DNA from: Apostichopus japonicus
Lineage: Eukaryota > Echinodermata > Holothuroidea > Aspidochirotida > Stichopodidae
NCBI RefSeq assembly: GCF_037975245.1
Contig: NC_092577.1
Coordinates: 3,619,501-3,683,500, forward strand
Direction of reading: 5' to 3'
Length of the DNA: 64,000 nt
In this document: piece after piece, positions 52,371 through 64,000 of the stretch
Layout of the letters: every line of letters starts with the position of its first letter
Numbering within the stretch: the first letter of the stretch is position 1
Program-made: the position numbers and the translations under genes
The notes under the pieces: generated by a model
What the model was told of the DNA's origin: nothing
Databases searched by the model: none
What the model saw: the letters and a program-made list of their open reading frames with translations, nothing else

Positions 52371-53059
52371 AATACTGTTGATTCCTGAATCAGGTTTTAG
52401 GTTTAAAATACGATTTGTCTCTTAAAAAAATGAATAATTTCAGTACTCAACCGAAAACGGTTTTTCTTTATTACGAAACCAAAGATAAAATAAGATGTAT
52501 AAATCAGGGAAGTTTGTTGAGTGAATTCATAACTGAATGGATGAGATTTGCTTAACGCCCACCATCCTTCTTACGCACACCATCCTCCTTACGCCCACCA
52601 TCCTCATTACGCCCCACTACTTTGCCCTTCCGTTCGATGCAAAATAAGAATGATAAAGGTATATGATAATACATATAATATTTTTTCGATTCTTTTAATC
52701 ACAAATCCTAGATGTTTATCTGGTCATGTAAATTTACGTCCAACGCAATACATATTCATTGTTCTTGTTACTCGTTCAAAGAAATCGGAAAATATACAGT
52801 GACGCGCGCAAAGGGGGCATAGGTCCCCCTCCCCCATTCATCCTCTCCCCCACCATCGTCAGTCTAGGATATTGTACATTCAATCGGGAAAGAAAAAGAC
52901 CACGCCTCCGGGCCCAGGACTCCTGATAGGGCGTAGATCGAGGCAGATGTGCAGGTGCTACCCCCCTCCTCTCAACCTCAAAAAGACAATTCAAAATGAA
53001 CTAATAGCCCATTGTGCGTTTAGAACTACCACTCTACAGCCAGATACGATGGGGTAGCT
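52371..53059. other. Intergenic, unit 2
   Basis: Matches 20,800-21,480. Short CCACCATCCT(C/T)CTTACG repeats at 52,558-52,615. No gene. Confidence 0.5.
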
Positions 53060-53345
53060 TCTCAGGGAGGGGTCAGCAACCCCTCTATGGCCAGATCTAA
53101 TGAGGCAGCCTCCCAGGGAGGGTTCAGCAACCCCTCTATGGCCAGATCTGATGGGGCAGCCTCCCAGAGAGGGATCAGCAACCCCTCTAGGGCTAGATCT
53201 GATGAGGCAGTCTTCCAGGGAGGTGTCAGCAACCCCTCTACGGCCAGATCTGATGAGACAGCCTCCCAGAGAGGGTTCAGCAACCCCTCTAGGGCTAGAT
53301 CTGATGGGACAGCTTCCCAGGGAGAGGTCAGCAACCCCTCTATGG
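53060..53345. repeat. 51-bp minisatellite, unit 2 (5-6 copies)
   Basis: Expanded version of 21,480-21,615. All copies stay near 51 bp, so frames remain open on both strands. Confidence 0.9.
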
Positions 53346-54094
53346 CCTCTATTCCTTGAAGAAAACTATCTCGTCTTTGCCTAGTTGTTCCTTCTATTCA
53401 TTGACATATCCCTCTGTTCATTACCCTGGTAGTCTTAGTAATCCCTATCTCTAAATAAAACTCGAAAGGCCCATTCCATTCCATTGCACCCAACTCCCCC
53501 CCTCCCCTCGTTCCCGCCTCCCATGTATTTGTTTACTGGGATCTGTTCTTTAGCCAACGAAATGTCAAACTATAAATCTTATATACATGAAAGTATGGTC
53601 ATTCGTACAGTGTGTCTAACCACATCAATTCAAACCTGTACATACATATTTGGCCCAATATACGTACGTATTGCTCTGTTCAAACTGTAATCAAAGTTAT
53701 ATTGCTTAATAAGATTAGGTTTCAAGAGTAAAGATGTCTCTAAGTTGATACTTTTAGTGTATGTTACGTTCGTTGTTAGTCTGGTCGTGTGTGCACGTAA
53801 TCAAGTTATATTATGTATTTCATATTACATAGGTTCGTATATATATCTATATATATATATATATATATATATCTGCATATATATATATTAATATATCTAT
53901 ATACATATTTTATTTAATCAAATATTTTACTTAATCAAATATTTTAATTAAAATATTGTAATTATAATATTTTAATTAATATATCTATATACATACATAC
54001 AAGAGCGAGACAAGGACTCAAAGTTAAAAAAATATATCATCCATCTATCCATCCATCCGTATGTCCGTCCGTCCACTTTGTATCACGTTACATA
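53346..54094. other. Intergenic with TA and CCAT repeats, unit 2
   Basis: Matches 21,616-22,250, with TA runs, AATATTTTAATTAA palindromic words (53,915-53,985) and CCATCCATCC/GTCCGTCC at 54,040-54,075. Confidence 0.5.
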
Positions 54095-54435
54095 TATATA
54101 AATTGATCTGCTCTTAGTGCCAACAACAATGCGTTTTTTGACAGGATCAATTGTCACACACTGTACATTCAGATCTGCTGGCCAGTTTCTGATGACGTCA
54201 CCAATATTGATGAAGATACGAATATCGTAAATACCGATTTCATTAGGATTGCAAACTGTTGCTCCTTTGTCACGAGATACAGAGCAACAGTACCGTGTCG
54301 TGTCTCTCTGCTGATGTTTTCCGATCCTGCATTTGTAATTTTCCTTTTCTATTAAAGCAGCTTTTTGCGGCCAATTCTATGATTTGCTCAACCTCATTGA
54401 TCCCACGCTGCCATAACGACATACATTGCTGCTTA
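54095..54435 (-). pseudogene. TRIM A-like propeller fragment, unit 2
   Basis: Counterpart of 22,255-22,560, so the fragment was already broken before the large duplication. Frameshifted; no ends. Confidence 0.75.
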
Positions 54436-54934
54436 TCTATTCAAATCTAACTTCAAATGGTGGAATAAAAGTTATAACTTTGAACGTTGTTTATCTCGAA
54501 GAGATTTTCCGTTAGGATCGCAATAAACCCCGCCCATAATATGAATATTTAAATTCTATGAACGACATTTCAATAGACCCTCGCTGTAGATTGCAGGTTT
54601 GAGCTGTACTAGTGACTTTTCCAACTGAATTCCTTTACTAGTCTTGGCAAATTGATTACGTAACACACAGGCTGACGTTCCAGGGGCACTGACGAAATAT
54701 AAACAGCAGTCTTATTAAAGGGCGGATTTGCAAAAGATCTAGTTTAAGCAACGGCTCATAAATCACTGGGAAACCTGTTCTGCGAAAGTGCTGACAAAAA
54801 TTGCTAAGTTGTTCTTGCAAACGTATTTTTCCCTGACGACACTTTAGTAAAAAACGTTTCATTAAGTGTTGTGTAGCCACGATTTTGCGATGTAACATTA
54901 GCTATTCCATTTTTATTAACACCTTACAGTTACT
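54436..54934. other. 3' flank of gene C2
   Basis: Contains the small minus-strand ORF 54,656-54,898, nine codons shorter than in unit 1. No family recognised. Confidence 0.3.
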
Positions 54935-55822
54935 TCATACAATCAATGTTAAATTATGTTCAAAGAGACTTTTTGTGAAAATAGAAGTTAGAACTAATTT
55001 CTCCCAATCCTCTGTAGAAACTGTCGTTATGTGTTTCAAATGATCGTTTACTTCTTCTGCAAGAAGTTGCTCTCCGCTTTGGCTATATTTAACTACATAA
55101 CACTTTTCAACATAGGGAAGTGATGAATACAAAATATAGATATGCCCGCTAACGTCTGTGGTAACCCCTCGTGGCCACCAACTATCATCGGGCTTTGTAA
55201 ACGTAAGAACCCGCTCACATACTTTCTCATCAAAGTTCATTGAGACCAAAAATGCCTTCTTGACAACTTGATCACAAATCAGAAGAAATTTTCCATACAC
55301 TTTCATCACTTTGGGCCAACTGATCTCCTGAGGTAATGTCATTTGGAAACGATATTCCAAGTTATCGTCAAATACGTATACTATTCTGCTGTTTTCCATT
55401 CCAACAATAATCAGACTACGGAGGGCGTCTGCAGCAACGCAAGACAATGGCATATCAGGTGTGTGACCTGGCACAATGTCATGTATACTCTTTTCCTTGT
55501 AGCTGCTCTCTAAAATATTTAAAATTCCAATTTCATGATGACACCTTACTGTAGCAACTCTGTAGTCTGACAAAGAATCACAATAACACCAAGCGCTTCC
55601 ATCAGTCGAGTCGGAAATTTTCAAAGTCTTATTCGTTAATAATCCTGCTTTCAAATCGACGGAGATGATATATGACGTACGCCTTGTTGTGTCACCTGTA
55701 ATGAAAACGGTCCCATTTTTGCAACCGGCAATGTCGTTGATACACCATTGACCATCATCATAACCCGGTAAACTAAGACTTTCCCGTCTCGTGAACGATA
55801 ACGTCCTATACCTGTGATCCAT
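54935..55822 (-). CDS. Propeller-only TRIM relative C2 (295 aa, or the last exon of a longer gene)
   Basis: Homologous over its whole length to the C-terminal propeller of TRIM A and B: CINDIAGCKNGTVFITGD, then SDYRVATVRCHHEIGILNIL, then IIVGMENSRIVYVFDDNLEY, then KVYGKFLLICDQ, then WPRGVTTDVSGHIYILYSS. It has no RING, B-box or coiled coil, and none is seen in the 2.4 kb upstream. The ATG used (MDHRYRT) is the first in frame, but an AG after GATCAC with a pyrimidine-rich lead could make it an internal or last exon. If expressed alone it would have no ligase domain and might compete with full-length relatives; that is inference. The unit 1 copy is broken. Confidence 0.6.
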   Translation of the reverse strand: MDHRYRTLSFTRRESLSLPGYDDGQWCINDIAGCKNGTVFITGDTTRRTSYIISVDLKAGLLTNKTLKISDSTDGSAWCYCDSLSDYRVATVRCHHEIGILNILESSYKEKSIHDIVPGHTPDMPLSCVAADALRSLIIVGMENSRIVYVFDDNLEYRFQMTLPQEISWPKVMKVYGKFLLICDQVVKKAFLVSMNFDEKVCERVLTFTKPDDSWWPRGVTTDVSGHIYILYSSLPYVEKCYVVKYSQSGEQLLAEEVNDHLKHITTVSTEDWEKLVLTSIFTKSLFEHNLTLIV

Positions 55823-57511
55823 ATTAAAAGCAAACAGTAAACACAGAGATGCCTATCGGCTTAAAAGTGACAACAAATTTGGTAACAGGTTGAGATTGTT
55901 AAAATAGGATGTTTTCTTTGTATAAACTTCGTATGGTGGATGATGTAAAAGGCAATGCGATGTAGGAAAGAGATCATTCATCCAATGAAAGTCAATGAAA
56001 CTAATGGCACTATAGTCGACGATTACATTTTACTTTTCCAGTTGTTCCAAATAAATACGATACTTAGCTTGCTTATCAAAATAGACAATCCATTTGTGGA
56101 ATTTCCTTAGTAAAAATCCATCTTTATGTCATTTTAAAACAGAAACTCGAATCGTCACGATTTCACAGACCATCTTGTGTGCAGTAATCTATCGATTTAT
56201 TTTAATATTAGCTATAGAATAGATGTATGGCTCACGACCGTTGTATGCTACGTCAATAGAAAATTGCACACTACACCGGTACTGGTAAGCTTCGACGCAT
56301 CCTTCCCAAATTCAAATAAATAAATGTTAACACGCCTTGCTCGCTCTATGTTCTCTGAAGTTCAAAGTATATACTTACACAAACATGTAAAGAACTGTTT
56401 CAAGTATTGTCAAAAGAAAATGGGTTTCACACAATGGAGTTCAATCATTATTGCAGCAATAGGGGAATCCCCAATAACTATTTCGACTACATATAGGACA
56501 GACGGCGTTCCAAGTAAGTAAATATCATGTGAAAATCAATAGTTGGCTATTGCAAAGTGGTGCCGCCATACATACATTGTACAGTTTGGAAGCAACTCTC
56601 TGCGGTGATATTATATATGATACAATAAATCTATATAGTATGGAAGTTTACCTTACATTGTATATAGTCTTTGTAATGATCTCGTACTGTTATTATTGTA
56701 AGGATTACATATTACAGAAATTCTGACTCAATAAGCTTACTAAAGTTATCAATGAGAACTAATCAGAATTGAGCTGGACTTGGAAAGTAAATATTATAGT
56801 TTGTTGGTTTCTGTTCTGAAGTATGGCGTCTTATAACACTTCAAAACATACAATGATCTATACGCAAGCGTACAGGCCTCAATCCAACACAACCGAACGT
56901 TGGCCCGATTCCTGGCCAATCTCATATCGCGATCAGTGATTTCTCAGCACCAAGAGCCAAAAGAGAAGCTATCCTTCTTCAATACTTCAGTAAGTAGGAA
57001 GACCCAAAGCTTGATATATTTCGTCATATGGATGACTTTGCTCAATCCAAAGAAACGTCAAACGAAAACTCCAACAGCAGCAAGCTTTGTAGAATCAACG
57101 TCAGCAGTTTGAAACCGAGAACTATGTCTGTAACAGAATGACAGGGACAAAATGAGTAGATCAAGTCAAAAACAGATAATTTAGACCATAATGTAACAAT
57201 GTCGATTAAAACGAATATACATCTCCTCTTCCGTCGATTGTCACCTAGTCTACGTTTTTTCTTATGGCCCCAAATCTTTATTTCTGCGCACCATTATCCC
57301 AAAAGATTAGTCCATCAACTTCAGACACAATATAGTAACCACCTCTGATTGTTTTACGCTTTACACAAATATTTGTGCTACTCGGATATGAATCTATTGG
57401 TTCATATGTAATTGGCGCCATCATTTTCTATGTTGATCATTGTGGATGACTGTGTTTACTTGTTTTACATACGTCGATTATTGATATAAAGGGCGAAGAA
57501 TGATCTTTAAC
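55823..57511. other. Intergenic between C2 and B2
   Basis: Matches 24,009-25,760. Plus-strand open stretches ending RTDGVPS (to about 56,510) and KLSFFNTS (to about 56,990) again meet GTAAGT. Otherwise nothing recognised. Confidence 0.35.
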
Positions 57512-57922
57512 TGCTTATGACCGAAAGTGTCTTGGCACTGGCGTGCATTCAACTTTTTAACAGCTTTTTTTTCGTAACAGCAACGTTTTTAATGATAAAA
57601 AACGTTTCCAAAAGGCATTTGTTTCGAAATGTGTGCACAATTTCGTGACTCAGCAAGGCTTTTAACACCAAGTTTTCAATTCACTGGCGGCTTTAAAACA
57701 ACTTTAAAACAAACATATTAAACAAAATCTGTACGTACAATACCTTCATAGCAATTGCACCTATACTCTTTTTAGACCACGACATTGCAAATTGTGTCGT
57801 TGATATTACCAGTGTGTGGGTATTTCTACAAGACATGTGTATCTTAAAGGATATATAAAGTAACACACCCTGACTTTGTCAATAAGCTGCAAAGTGTATT
57901 GCTGTCATGTGCTAAATGCAAG
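57512..57922. other. 410-bp stretch present only in unit 2
   Basis: Absent from the matching point of unit 1 (about 25,762). No ends, tail or ORF recognised. Confidence 0.5.
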
Positions 57923-57924
57923 AC

Positions 57925-58165
57925 ACATTCATAACATTGATTGACAATTAGAACATTGGTGGACTATTAGAACATTGATGGACTATTAGAACATTGATGG
58001 ACTATTAGAACATTCATGGACTATTAGAACTTTCATAGACTATTAGAACATTCATGGACTATTAAAACATTCATAGACTATTAGAACATTCATGGACTAT
58101 TAGAACATTCATGGACTATTAGAACATTCATGGACTATTAGAACATTCATAGACTATTACAACAT
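57925..58165. repeat. 19-bp minisatellite downstream of TRIM B2
   Basis: About twelve copies of GAACATTSATGGACTATTA, against about seven in unit 1. Confidence 0.9.
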
Positions 58166-58271
58166 GTTTAGAGTCGACAGAAGTTAGAGGTACGTCGGTA
58201 AAACCTTAATCTGATCTCCTTCAATCATCAATCTGCCACGCCATGCTTTTTTTTTACCCATAACCAAAAAA

Positions 58272-60461
58272 TTACTTAAAACTTACTAAGTTGTACTGAA
58301 ATATTTTCCCAGTTTTCCAGGTAGACACTAATAATTTTTCTCCTCTTCTGGTGCTCACCGTAGAAATACACGACGCGTCATCGTGCACATGTCTTGTTGC
58401 AAGTAAACGTTGTCCATCGCGACTGTATTGTACTAATAGGCGTTTAAATGAACTCATAGTAACTGCTGCCCACAACATGTAGATGAATTCATTTTGGTCA
58501 GTGCATACGCCAATGGGCCAACAATTAGAGCTTTTGGTGTTTGGTTTGGCAAACTGGAACATAACCATGCAAGTCGAGCCCGTAATAGAGATAGCGTAAG
58601 CTTCCATACCGGTTCTATCACACACTATTAGATTATTGCCGTTTACCGCAATGTCTCTGGGCCATCGAACGGTAGATGGAAGGCTAAGGGCATAACTGTA
58701 ATTCAATTGGTCATCGAAGACGGAAATATCTCGGCTGTCTTTATAACCAATGAATATGTCATTGTTGGCCTCGTCGACAGTTACACATGATACATCTTGA
58801 CCAAAAGGCCAAACGCTATCGTTATCCTTTAAGTCCATCTCTGTATATGTGCCATCGCGAATGTCATATAGTCCAATTTCATTATTCCAACAAACTGTTA
58901 CGACTTTGAACTTTGTCATAAAATCACAATAACGACATTCGAAAGCCAATTCGGATTCAATCTCGTCTTGTCTCAAAGTTGTACCTTTCAAATCGATAAC
59001 AGTAATGTGTGAATGATCTTGCGAAGACTCACCTGTGACGACAATGGTACCTTCATCATTGCCAGTGATACCGTTAATGCCCCATTGTTTGGAGTGAATC
59101 CCATCGACATCAACCTCGTCATCAGCAACCTCACTGATGTCAACATGGGACTTTATATCACAATTCTCAAATTTTGTTATCCTGATTTTCGATAAAACCT
59201 TAAAATCAGGAATCTCCCTGTCCATATCTCGCATCAAACTGTCGATCACAGAGCACATCATTGGTATGCACTGGATGTCAGCCCAATCATTTCGGATCGT
59301 AAGATGTGCGCTTACAGTCGCTTGAATATTGTTAAGCCTGCTATCAATTGAATCCCAAAAATCTGAAATAGCTTTCATTTCTTCCTGGTTACGCCTTGCA
59401 TTTATTTCGATTTCTGACACGATACGTTTAAATTCTATCTTGAGGTTAGCAAGTTGATCGAACAGTTTACCTTGTTCTTGGTTATTTTCTGCTTGCAAAG
59501 CTTGAAATGCGGTTTCTAATTCCTTCTTCTCCTTTTCACATATTCTATCATACTCCTCATTCAATTCTTGAACTTGTTTCTTTAAACTGAGTTTATCTGT
59601 TGATATTTTTCCAAGGCTAAGTACATCTTCCATTTGTACCATTCCTCTGTCAAGTTTATCGACTTCATTGTGTATTTTGCCTTTAACAATTTCTTCCATG
59701 CGATCAAATTGGTTTTGAATATGGGATTTTCGTCTTTCAACGACATGCTTTAACTTTTCTGTTGATTTTGTCATTAACGCACGCTTCTTTTGAACCCTTT
59801 CAATGTGATTCAACAAATTATCCATCTTTTGATTGATTCGATTTCGTTCTTCTGATGCCAAATAGGGTACGTCATTGCAAAGCTCGTGATCGGCATGCTC
59901 CACCAAAGAACATTCTCTACACATAAGATGGTTACCATGACATGTTCTGCAACAAAGTTCTAACATATTTTCGGGATGATCACGGCATCTGGAAATATCT
60001 GTTAGTGCAGCCCAATTTGCATTATTCAACTGTCCCGTTTTTAAGTCGTTCATTGATAGTGTACGATGTCGTGACTTAGATGTTGCTCCATGATTATCAA
60101 AGCAATTCTGACAAATGAAATCATCACAATTGAAGCAGAAAGCACCAGCATTCTTTATATTTCGACATGACATACACTTCCTTCTTGTATCAATAGCTTT
60201 CTTTATTCTGTGCAGTTGAAGTATGTTCTTCATACTGATGTCAACAAGGAGTCCCTCTACTCCATTCTCTGGTAGTGCGTGAACTATTCCACAATCAGGA
60301 CATTGTAATTTGTTATCCTTTCCATTGATAAGACCCATGAGACAACTGCCACAGTATCGATGAAGACATGATAGAAGCTTTGGTTCCCTTAGCTCATTGA
60401 GACAGATGGAGCATATTAGTAAGCTATCATCTGTTTCCAAGAACGGTAACATGGATGTCAT
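58272..60461 (-). CDS. TRIM gene B2: RING, two B-boxes, coiled coil, beta-propeller (729 aa)
   Basis: Intact single-exon coding region. RING ligands C17, C20, C32, H34, C37, C40, C54 and C57 (CSICLNEL, SCLHRYCGSCL, CPDC). B-box 1 about 96-137 (CMSC...CFNC...CQNC...H), B-box 2 about 163-200 (CRDH...CCRTC...CREC...H..H). Coiled coil about 205-410 with KKQVQELNEEYDRICEKEKK. Propeller about 450-729 with FIGYKDSRDISVFDDQL and WPIGVCTDQNEFIYMLW. Predicted E3 ubiquitin ligase; diverged from TRIM A but of the same subfamily. A pyrimidine tract with CAG (AG at plus 60,482-60,483) precedes the ATG, pointing to a 5'UTR intron. The 235-bp array lies further upstream. Confidence 0.92.
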   Translation of the reverse strand: MTSMLPFLETDDSLLICSICLNELREPKLLSCLHRYCGSCLMGLINGKDNKLQCPDCGIVHALPENGVEGLLVDISMKNILQLHRIKKAIDTRRKCMSCRNIKNAGAFCFNCDDFICQNCFDNHGATSKSRHRTLSMNDLKTGQLNNANWAALTDISRCRDHPENMLELCCRTCHGNHLMCRECSLVEHADHELCNDVPYLASEERNRINQKMDNLLNHIERVQKKRALMTKSTEKLKHVVERRKSHIQNQFDRMEEIVKGKIHNEVDKLDRGMVQMEDVLSLGKISTDKLSLKKQVQELNEEYDRICEKEKKELETAFQALQAENNQEQGKLFDQLANLKIEFKRIVSEIEINARRNQEEMKAISDFWDSIDSRLNNIQATVSAHLTIRNDWADIQCIPMMCSVIDSLMRDMDREIPDFKVLSKIRITKFENCDIKSHVDISEVADDEVDVDGIHSKQWGINGITGNDEGTIVVTGESSQDHSHITVIDLKGTTLRQDEIESELAFECRYCDFMTKFKVVTVCWNNEIGLYDIRDGTYTEMDLKDNDSVWPFGQDVSCVTVDEANNDIFIGYKDSRDISVFDDQLNYSYALSLPSTVRWPRDIAVNGNNLIVCDRTGMEAYAISITGSTCMVMFQFAKPNTKSSNCWPIGVCTDQNEFIYMLWAAVTMSSFKRLLVQYSRDGQRLLATRHVHDDASCISTVSTRRGEKLLVSTWKTGKIFQYNLVSFK

Positions 60462-60480
60462 CTTTGTAGACCTCGAATGA

Positions 60481-60505
60481 GCTGGGTCAGGAATGAATGA
60501 AAAAA
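60481..60505 (-). promoter_or_regulatory. Putative 3' splice site before the TRIM B2 start
   Basis: Minus strand CATTCATTCCTGACCCAG, conserved in all three B copies. Confidence 0.5.
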
Positions 60506-60556
60506 CACGTATTCAAACTTTATTAAGTACCAAGGGATCTCAGTGCATAACACGTA

Positions 60557-61315
60557 TACCATGCGATGGAGCATTTCGTATGCCTGCTTAAGTAATTATT
60601 AGTCCAAATTCTGCTTCAAATAAAAGCCAACATGATCATGACGTTACTTAGTAATAAGCGAAAACGGTGTCTAATCAGTAGATTATCCACGCTTTGCCAT
60701 TCAATACTAATCACATTCATATCTAATAAAAGGATTAAGTTCATGGTTTCTTTTTCCATGGGACTACAATGATTGTATCGCTTAATACGTATACCATGCG
60801 ATGGAGCATTTCGTATGCCTGCTTAAGTAATTATTAGTCCAATTTCTGCTTCAAATAAAAGTCAACATGATAATGACGTTACTCGGTACTAAGCGAATAC
60901 GGTGTCTAATCAGTAGATTATCAACGCTTCTCCATACAGTAATAATCACATTCATATCTAATAAAAGGATTAAGTTCATGGTTTCTTCTTTCATGGGACT
61001 AAAATGATTATTTCGCTTAATACGTATACCACGCGATGGAGCATTTCGTATCCCTGATTGCGTAACTATTAGTCCAAACTCTACTTCAATTAAAAGCCAA
61101 CATGATAATGACGTTACTTAATAATAAGCGAATACGATGTCTAATCAGTAGATTATCGACGCTTCTCCATACAATACTAATCACATTCACAAATTCTTTA
61201 CAGCAAGTAATTGAAGAGATATTTCCATTAGCAGATTGCGGAGACATTTGTGAATATCTAATAAAAGGATAAAGTTCATCGTTTCTTCTTTCATGGGAAT
61301 AAAATGATTATATCG
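60557..61315. repeat. 235-bp tandem repeat upstream of TRIM B, unit 3 (3 copies)
   Basis: The TACCA(T/C)GCGATGG word starts at 60,557, 60,792 and 61,027: period 235, against 228 in units 1 and 2. The last copy again carries the inverted-ended piece. Confidence 0.85.
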
Positions 61316-61489
61316 CCATATTAATGGTGCTTTGCAAAGAACAATCTGTAAGATGTTGACCCGATTGGAAGATTTCATATATGTGTTGCCTGTTTAGACT
61401 ATAGGGACTCTCAATATTGACTTAATACCATCTGCTTGTCTAGTTTATATTGCTTGAGTTTCATTGACTTACGTGTCTCCGCTTCATTT

Positions 61490-61570
61490 GATGGATAGAT
61501 GGATGGATGGATGGATTGATGGATGGATGAATGGATCGATAGATGGATGGATGATTGGATAGATAGATAT
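61490..61570. repeat. GGAT microsatellite, unit 3
   Basis: Counterpart of 826-910. Confidence 0.9.
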
Positions 61571-62919
61571 ATAAACACGCTATTCTATCGCGTTGCAGCT
61601 AGTTATATCTCTTTAAGAAGTACTGCTATCACAGAAATAGTAGTGTTTTCACTTATATGACATATCTCTCTTACAGTGCAGTTGTTGCAACGGTGAAATA
61701 ACTCTCTATCTAACCTGTTGATAGTTCTTAAGAAACAGAAATATTATAAAGAATGTGCTTGGTTTTTCCTTTTTACATTAACCACTATAGGTAAATATTA
61801 ACCTATCATTCATATTTTAATATATATTTTTTCTTATTCTGTTCGCTTACATTGAAGCCTTACCTTGACCAAAGTAGGCTTCTTCTACTGCGTATAGTGT
61901 CACTCGGGGACAAGTCAAACCTTCTGTATTTGTTGCAAGTGAAACAGGAAGAGTAGACCTAAGTTAGTTCTACTCCTTAATGACAACGTCAACGCCAATG
62001 GATGTCACAAAGTTACGATCTCGCGACACTTCCTTATAGCTCTGTAGCTGGCGACAAGTGGATCGTTTCTTTGATGATAAATTTGAGTTACGCACTTGAA
62101 CTATCTCAAGTTCAAATTGTAAGATATGCAACATCCAACACTTGATTTTAATGGTTAGCAGTTATAGCTACTGAAGAGGCCACCGTGGTTGAAGTAAGCT
62201 ACTTTAAATGTACTATTGTATTACACCGTTACTTGTGATTTAACTATTTCAACACACAATACGAGACATCCCCTTGTGTAAATCTTAACTATATTTCTGG
62301 ATATTTGTAGAGATTTCAAATTGGCTCGAAATATTTAAACAAAATATAAATAAAAGGATTTGAATATATTTACTCCATGAGTTGGATTTTCCATGATTTT
62401 GTAATTCGTGTTTCTATGTTAGATGTGTAGTAAACTATTGCAACGTCAAATATTGTTTATTTAATTAAAGCTATATTTTGGCAGACGATGAAACACTAAT
62501 TAAAATGAAATAATATTCCACACCGTCAGTTAAAAAAAACCCATCATTACATTTTGTTCATGACTCGAGTGATGAATGATTGAAAGTATCCTATTTCGAT
62601 TGACTAATCGTTCCATACTCACTCAAAAGAATCATAGAATGTGATCTGTGATGTCATCATTTGCAACTGTCCTTTAAAGGCTTGACTTTCCTATTTCAAT
62701 TCTCATCTTGATTTTTCCTTGATTTTTTGCTACTTACTCTAAATTCATCATTTTTTTAAAAAGCATCATTTCTAATATGACTGGCCTTTGTTGATATATG
62801 ATTTGAATATGATGAAGCGAGACAAAACAATGTTTGATCAATTCCAGATCAATTCTAGATCAATACCAGATGCATTCATACAGTTTTACATATATTATCA
62901 AGTCTGCATATAACAAGCC
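61571..62919. other. Non-coding part of the duplicated block, unit 3
   Basis: Matches 911-2,316. No gene seen. Confidence 0.6.
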
Positions 62920-63356
62920 ATGTTAGAATTTATTTATAAATCGTTTGGTGAACATACGGGTCATACTGAATACAGAATATCATGTCGTGTAAGGAAGCAA
63001 TGTAGAACGATCTCGAAACGTCCTAAGGTTTTGTACCAGATTAAGCAATTCAACGGAAGGACAAACAAGTACAAAGAGCACATTTTGAGTCACGCACGCA
63101 TGTCAGAAGGTCACCCAGCAATCACTCTTCTATATGAAACATAATATGTGCCCAATATACAACCGAGCAATGTCAACAGGTAATAAAAGTTCCTTTTGTT
63201 GAATTTGAATCTCGTGGTGTTTGTCAAGGAAACAAGCTAATTCAAACAAACCTGTCTGTCAAGGAATGCTTAAAAAAGAAATATCCCATAAGCAACGAGA
63301 TATCTGCGTTCGCCCTAGCTGCAGCTGCAGTGTTAGCAGTGTTGGCAGCCATTTAA
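62920..63356 (+). pseudogene. GPI-tail ORF remnant, unit 3
   Basis: First frame open from 62,920 (MLEFIYKSFGEHTGHTEYR) through SHARMSEGHPAITLLYE, then lost at a 4-bp deletion near 63,140. The tail frame continues with ECLKKKYPISNE and a hydrophobic end that has two extra alanines from an in-frame 6-bp gain. Stop TAA at 63,354-63,356. Confidence 0.4.
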
Positions 63357-64000
63357 AGACAGATCACTGCCTGTTTCCTTGTGGGAAACACTTTAACTCA
63401 GGATGTTAATGCCCCCCCCCCCCATTCGCCCTAGCTGCGTGGCTTGTACTGCTGACAGCCATGCATCTAACATGCAGATCACTGCACTCAGCAGGTGCTA
63501 TCCAAGTAATGAAGCGGCAACAGTTATTTCCCCCTCCACCTCCCACCCCTCCAAGATGTAAGTTAAAGTTGACAAAGTACATGTTACCAATATGAGTATC
63601 TATAATCTGGCTCTGTGATATGCAAATCACTCGTGGATGGATGATAAGACGGATGTAATAGATGAAACGGATGAAACGCATGGAACGGATGAAATGAATG
63701 AAATAAAAGAATGATGAGGATAAAGTGGACGAGGTGAACGAAGTGGACGAAGTGGGCGAAGTGGACGAAGTGGGTGAATGGATGAATAGATGGATTAAAT
63801 TGCCGAATTACAGTCTGTCTACACTTCTGTCTGACAGTGCGATTTTGATTCTTAAACATGAAAATCTTTTGGTGCTTTAATTGCTGTCAATCTTGCATTA
63901 AATTGAAGCAACTCCCAATTCGGCGGAGCCAACATATATTATCAATATCAAATACGACTTAAATATTGAGAGGAAAAAAACGGTTACGATAGATGTTTCA
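63357..64000. other. Intergenic, unit 3, to the window end
   Basis: Matches 2,735-3,400, with a poly-C run near 63,414 and GGACGAAGTG repeats at 63,720-63,775. The third microseminoprotein-like copy, if present, would start a few hundred bases beyond the window. Confidence 0.5.

Overview
The window looks like nuclear DNA of an invertebrate deuterostome, most likely an echinoderm and perhaps a sea cucumber. The reasons are an AT-rich, intron-bearing, microsatellite-rich sequence, a cluster of tripartite-motif (RING, two B-boxes, coiled coil, beta-propeller) genes of the kind greatly expanded in echinoderms, and remnants of CR1-like, RTE-like and Ty3/Gypsy-like retroelements. The species call is inference; the gene families are read from the sequence.

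The window is mostly one tandem segmental duplication. Unit 1 runs from 1 to about 28,163, unit 2 from about 28,164 to 60,423, and unit 3 starts at about 60,424 and leaves the window. All three units begin in the same place, inside the first codons of a minus-strand TRIM gene (start codons end at 37, 28,198 and 60,461). Order within a unit: 228/235-bp tandem repeats upstream of that TRIM gene; a decayed plus-strand ORF with a GPI-like tail; a plus-strand beta-microseminoprotein-like gene; a unit-specific transposon-filled stretch; TRIM gene A (minus); a long upstream block; a propeller-only TRIM relative, C (minus); and TRIM gene B (minus).

Copies differ in state. TRIM A is intact in both units (16,059-18,242 and 45,064-47,250). 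TRIM B is intact in unit 2 (58,272-60,461) but has two small deletions in unit 1. Propeller-only gene C is open in unit 2 and broken in unit 1. The microseminoprotein-like gene has all three exons in unit 1 (111 residues, ten cysteines); in unit 2 it has lost exon 3 and the acceptor AG of exon 2. Further TRIM A-like fragments lie at 22.3, 33.3-35.5, 43.1-43.7 and 54.1 kb.

Unit-specific stretches: unit 1 carries a 3.1-kb DNA transposon with terminal inverted repeats (7,261-10,346), a tRNA-derived SINE-like piece and a Gypsy integrase remnant. Unit 2 carries an RTE-like insertion inside a TRIM pseudogene, a 94-bp perfect palindrome with TRIM-derived arms, a CR1-like element with a nested RTE-like insertion, and a second CR1-like insertion.

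The TRIM proteins are probably E3 ubiquitin ligases with a propeller for substrate or RNA recognition, likely innate-immune or regulatory in role. The microseminoprotein-like product is probably secreted. Nothing in the sequence shows that these genes act together beyond being co-duplicated.
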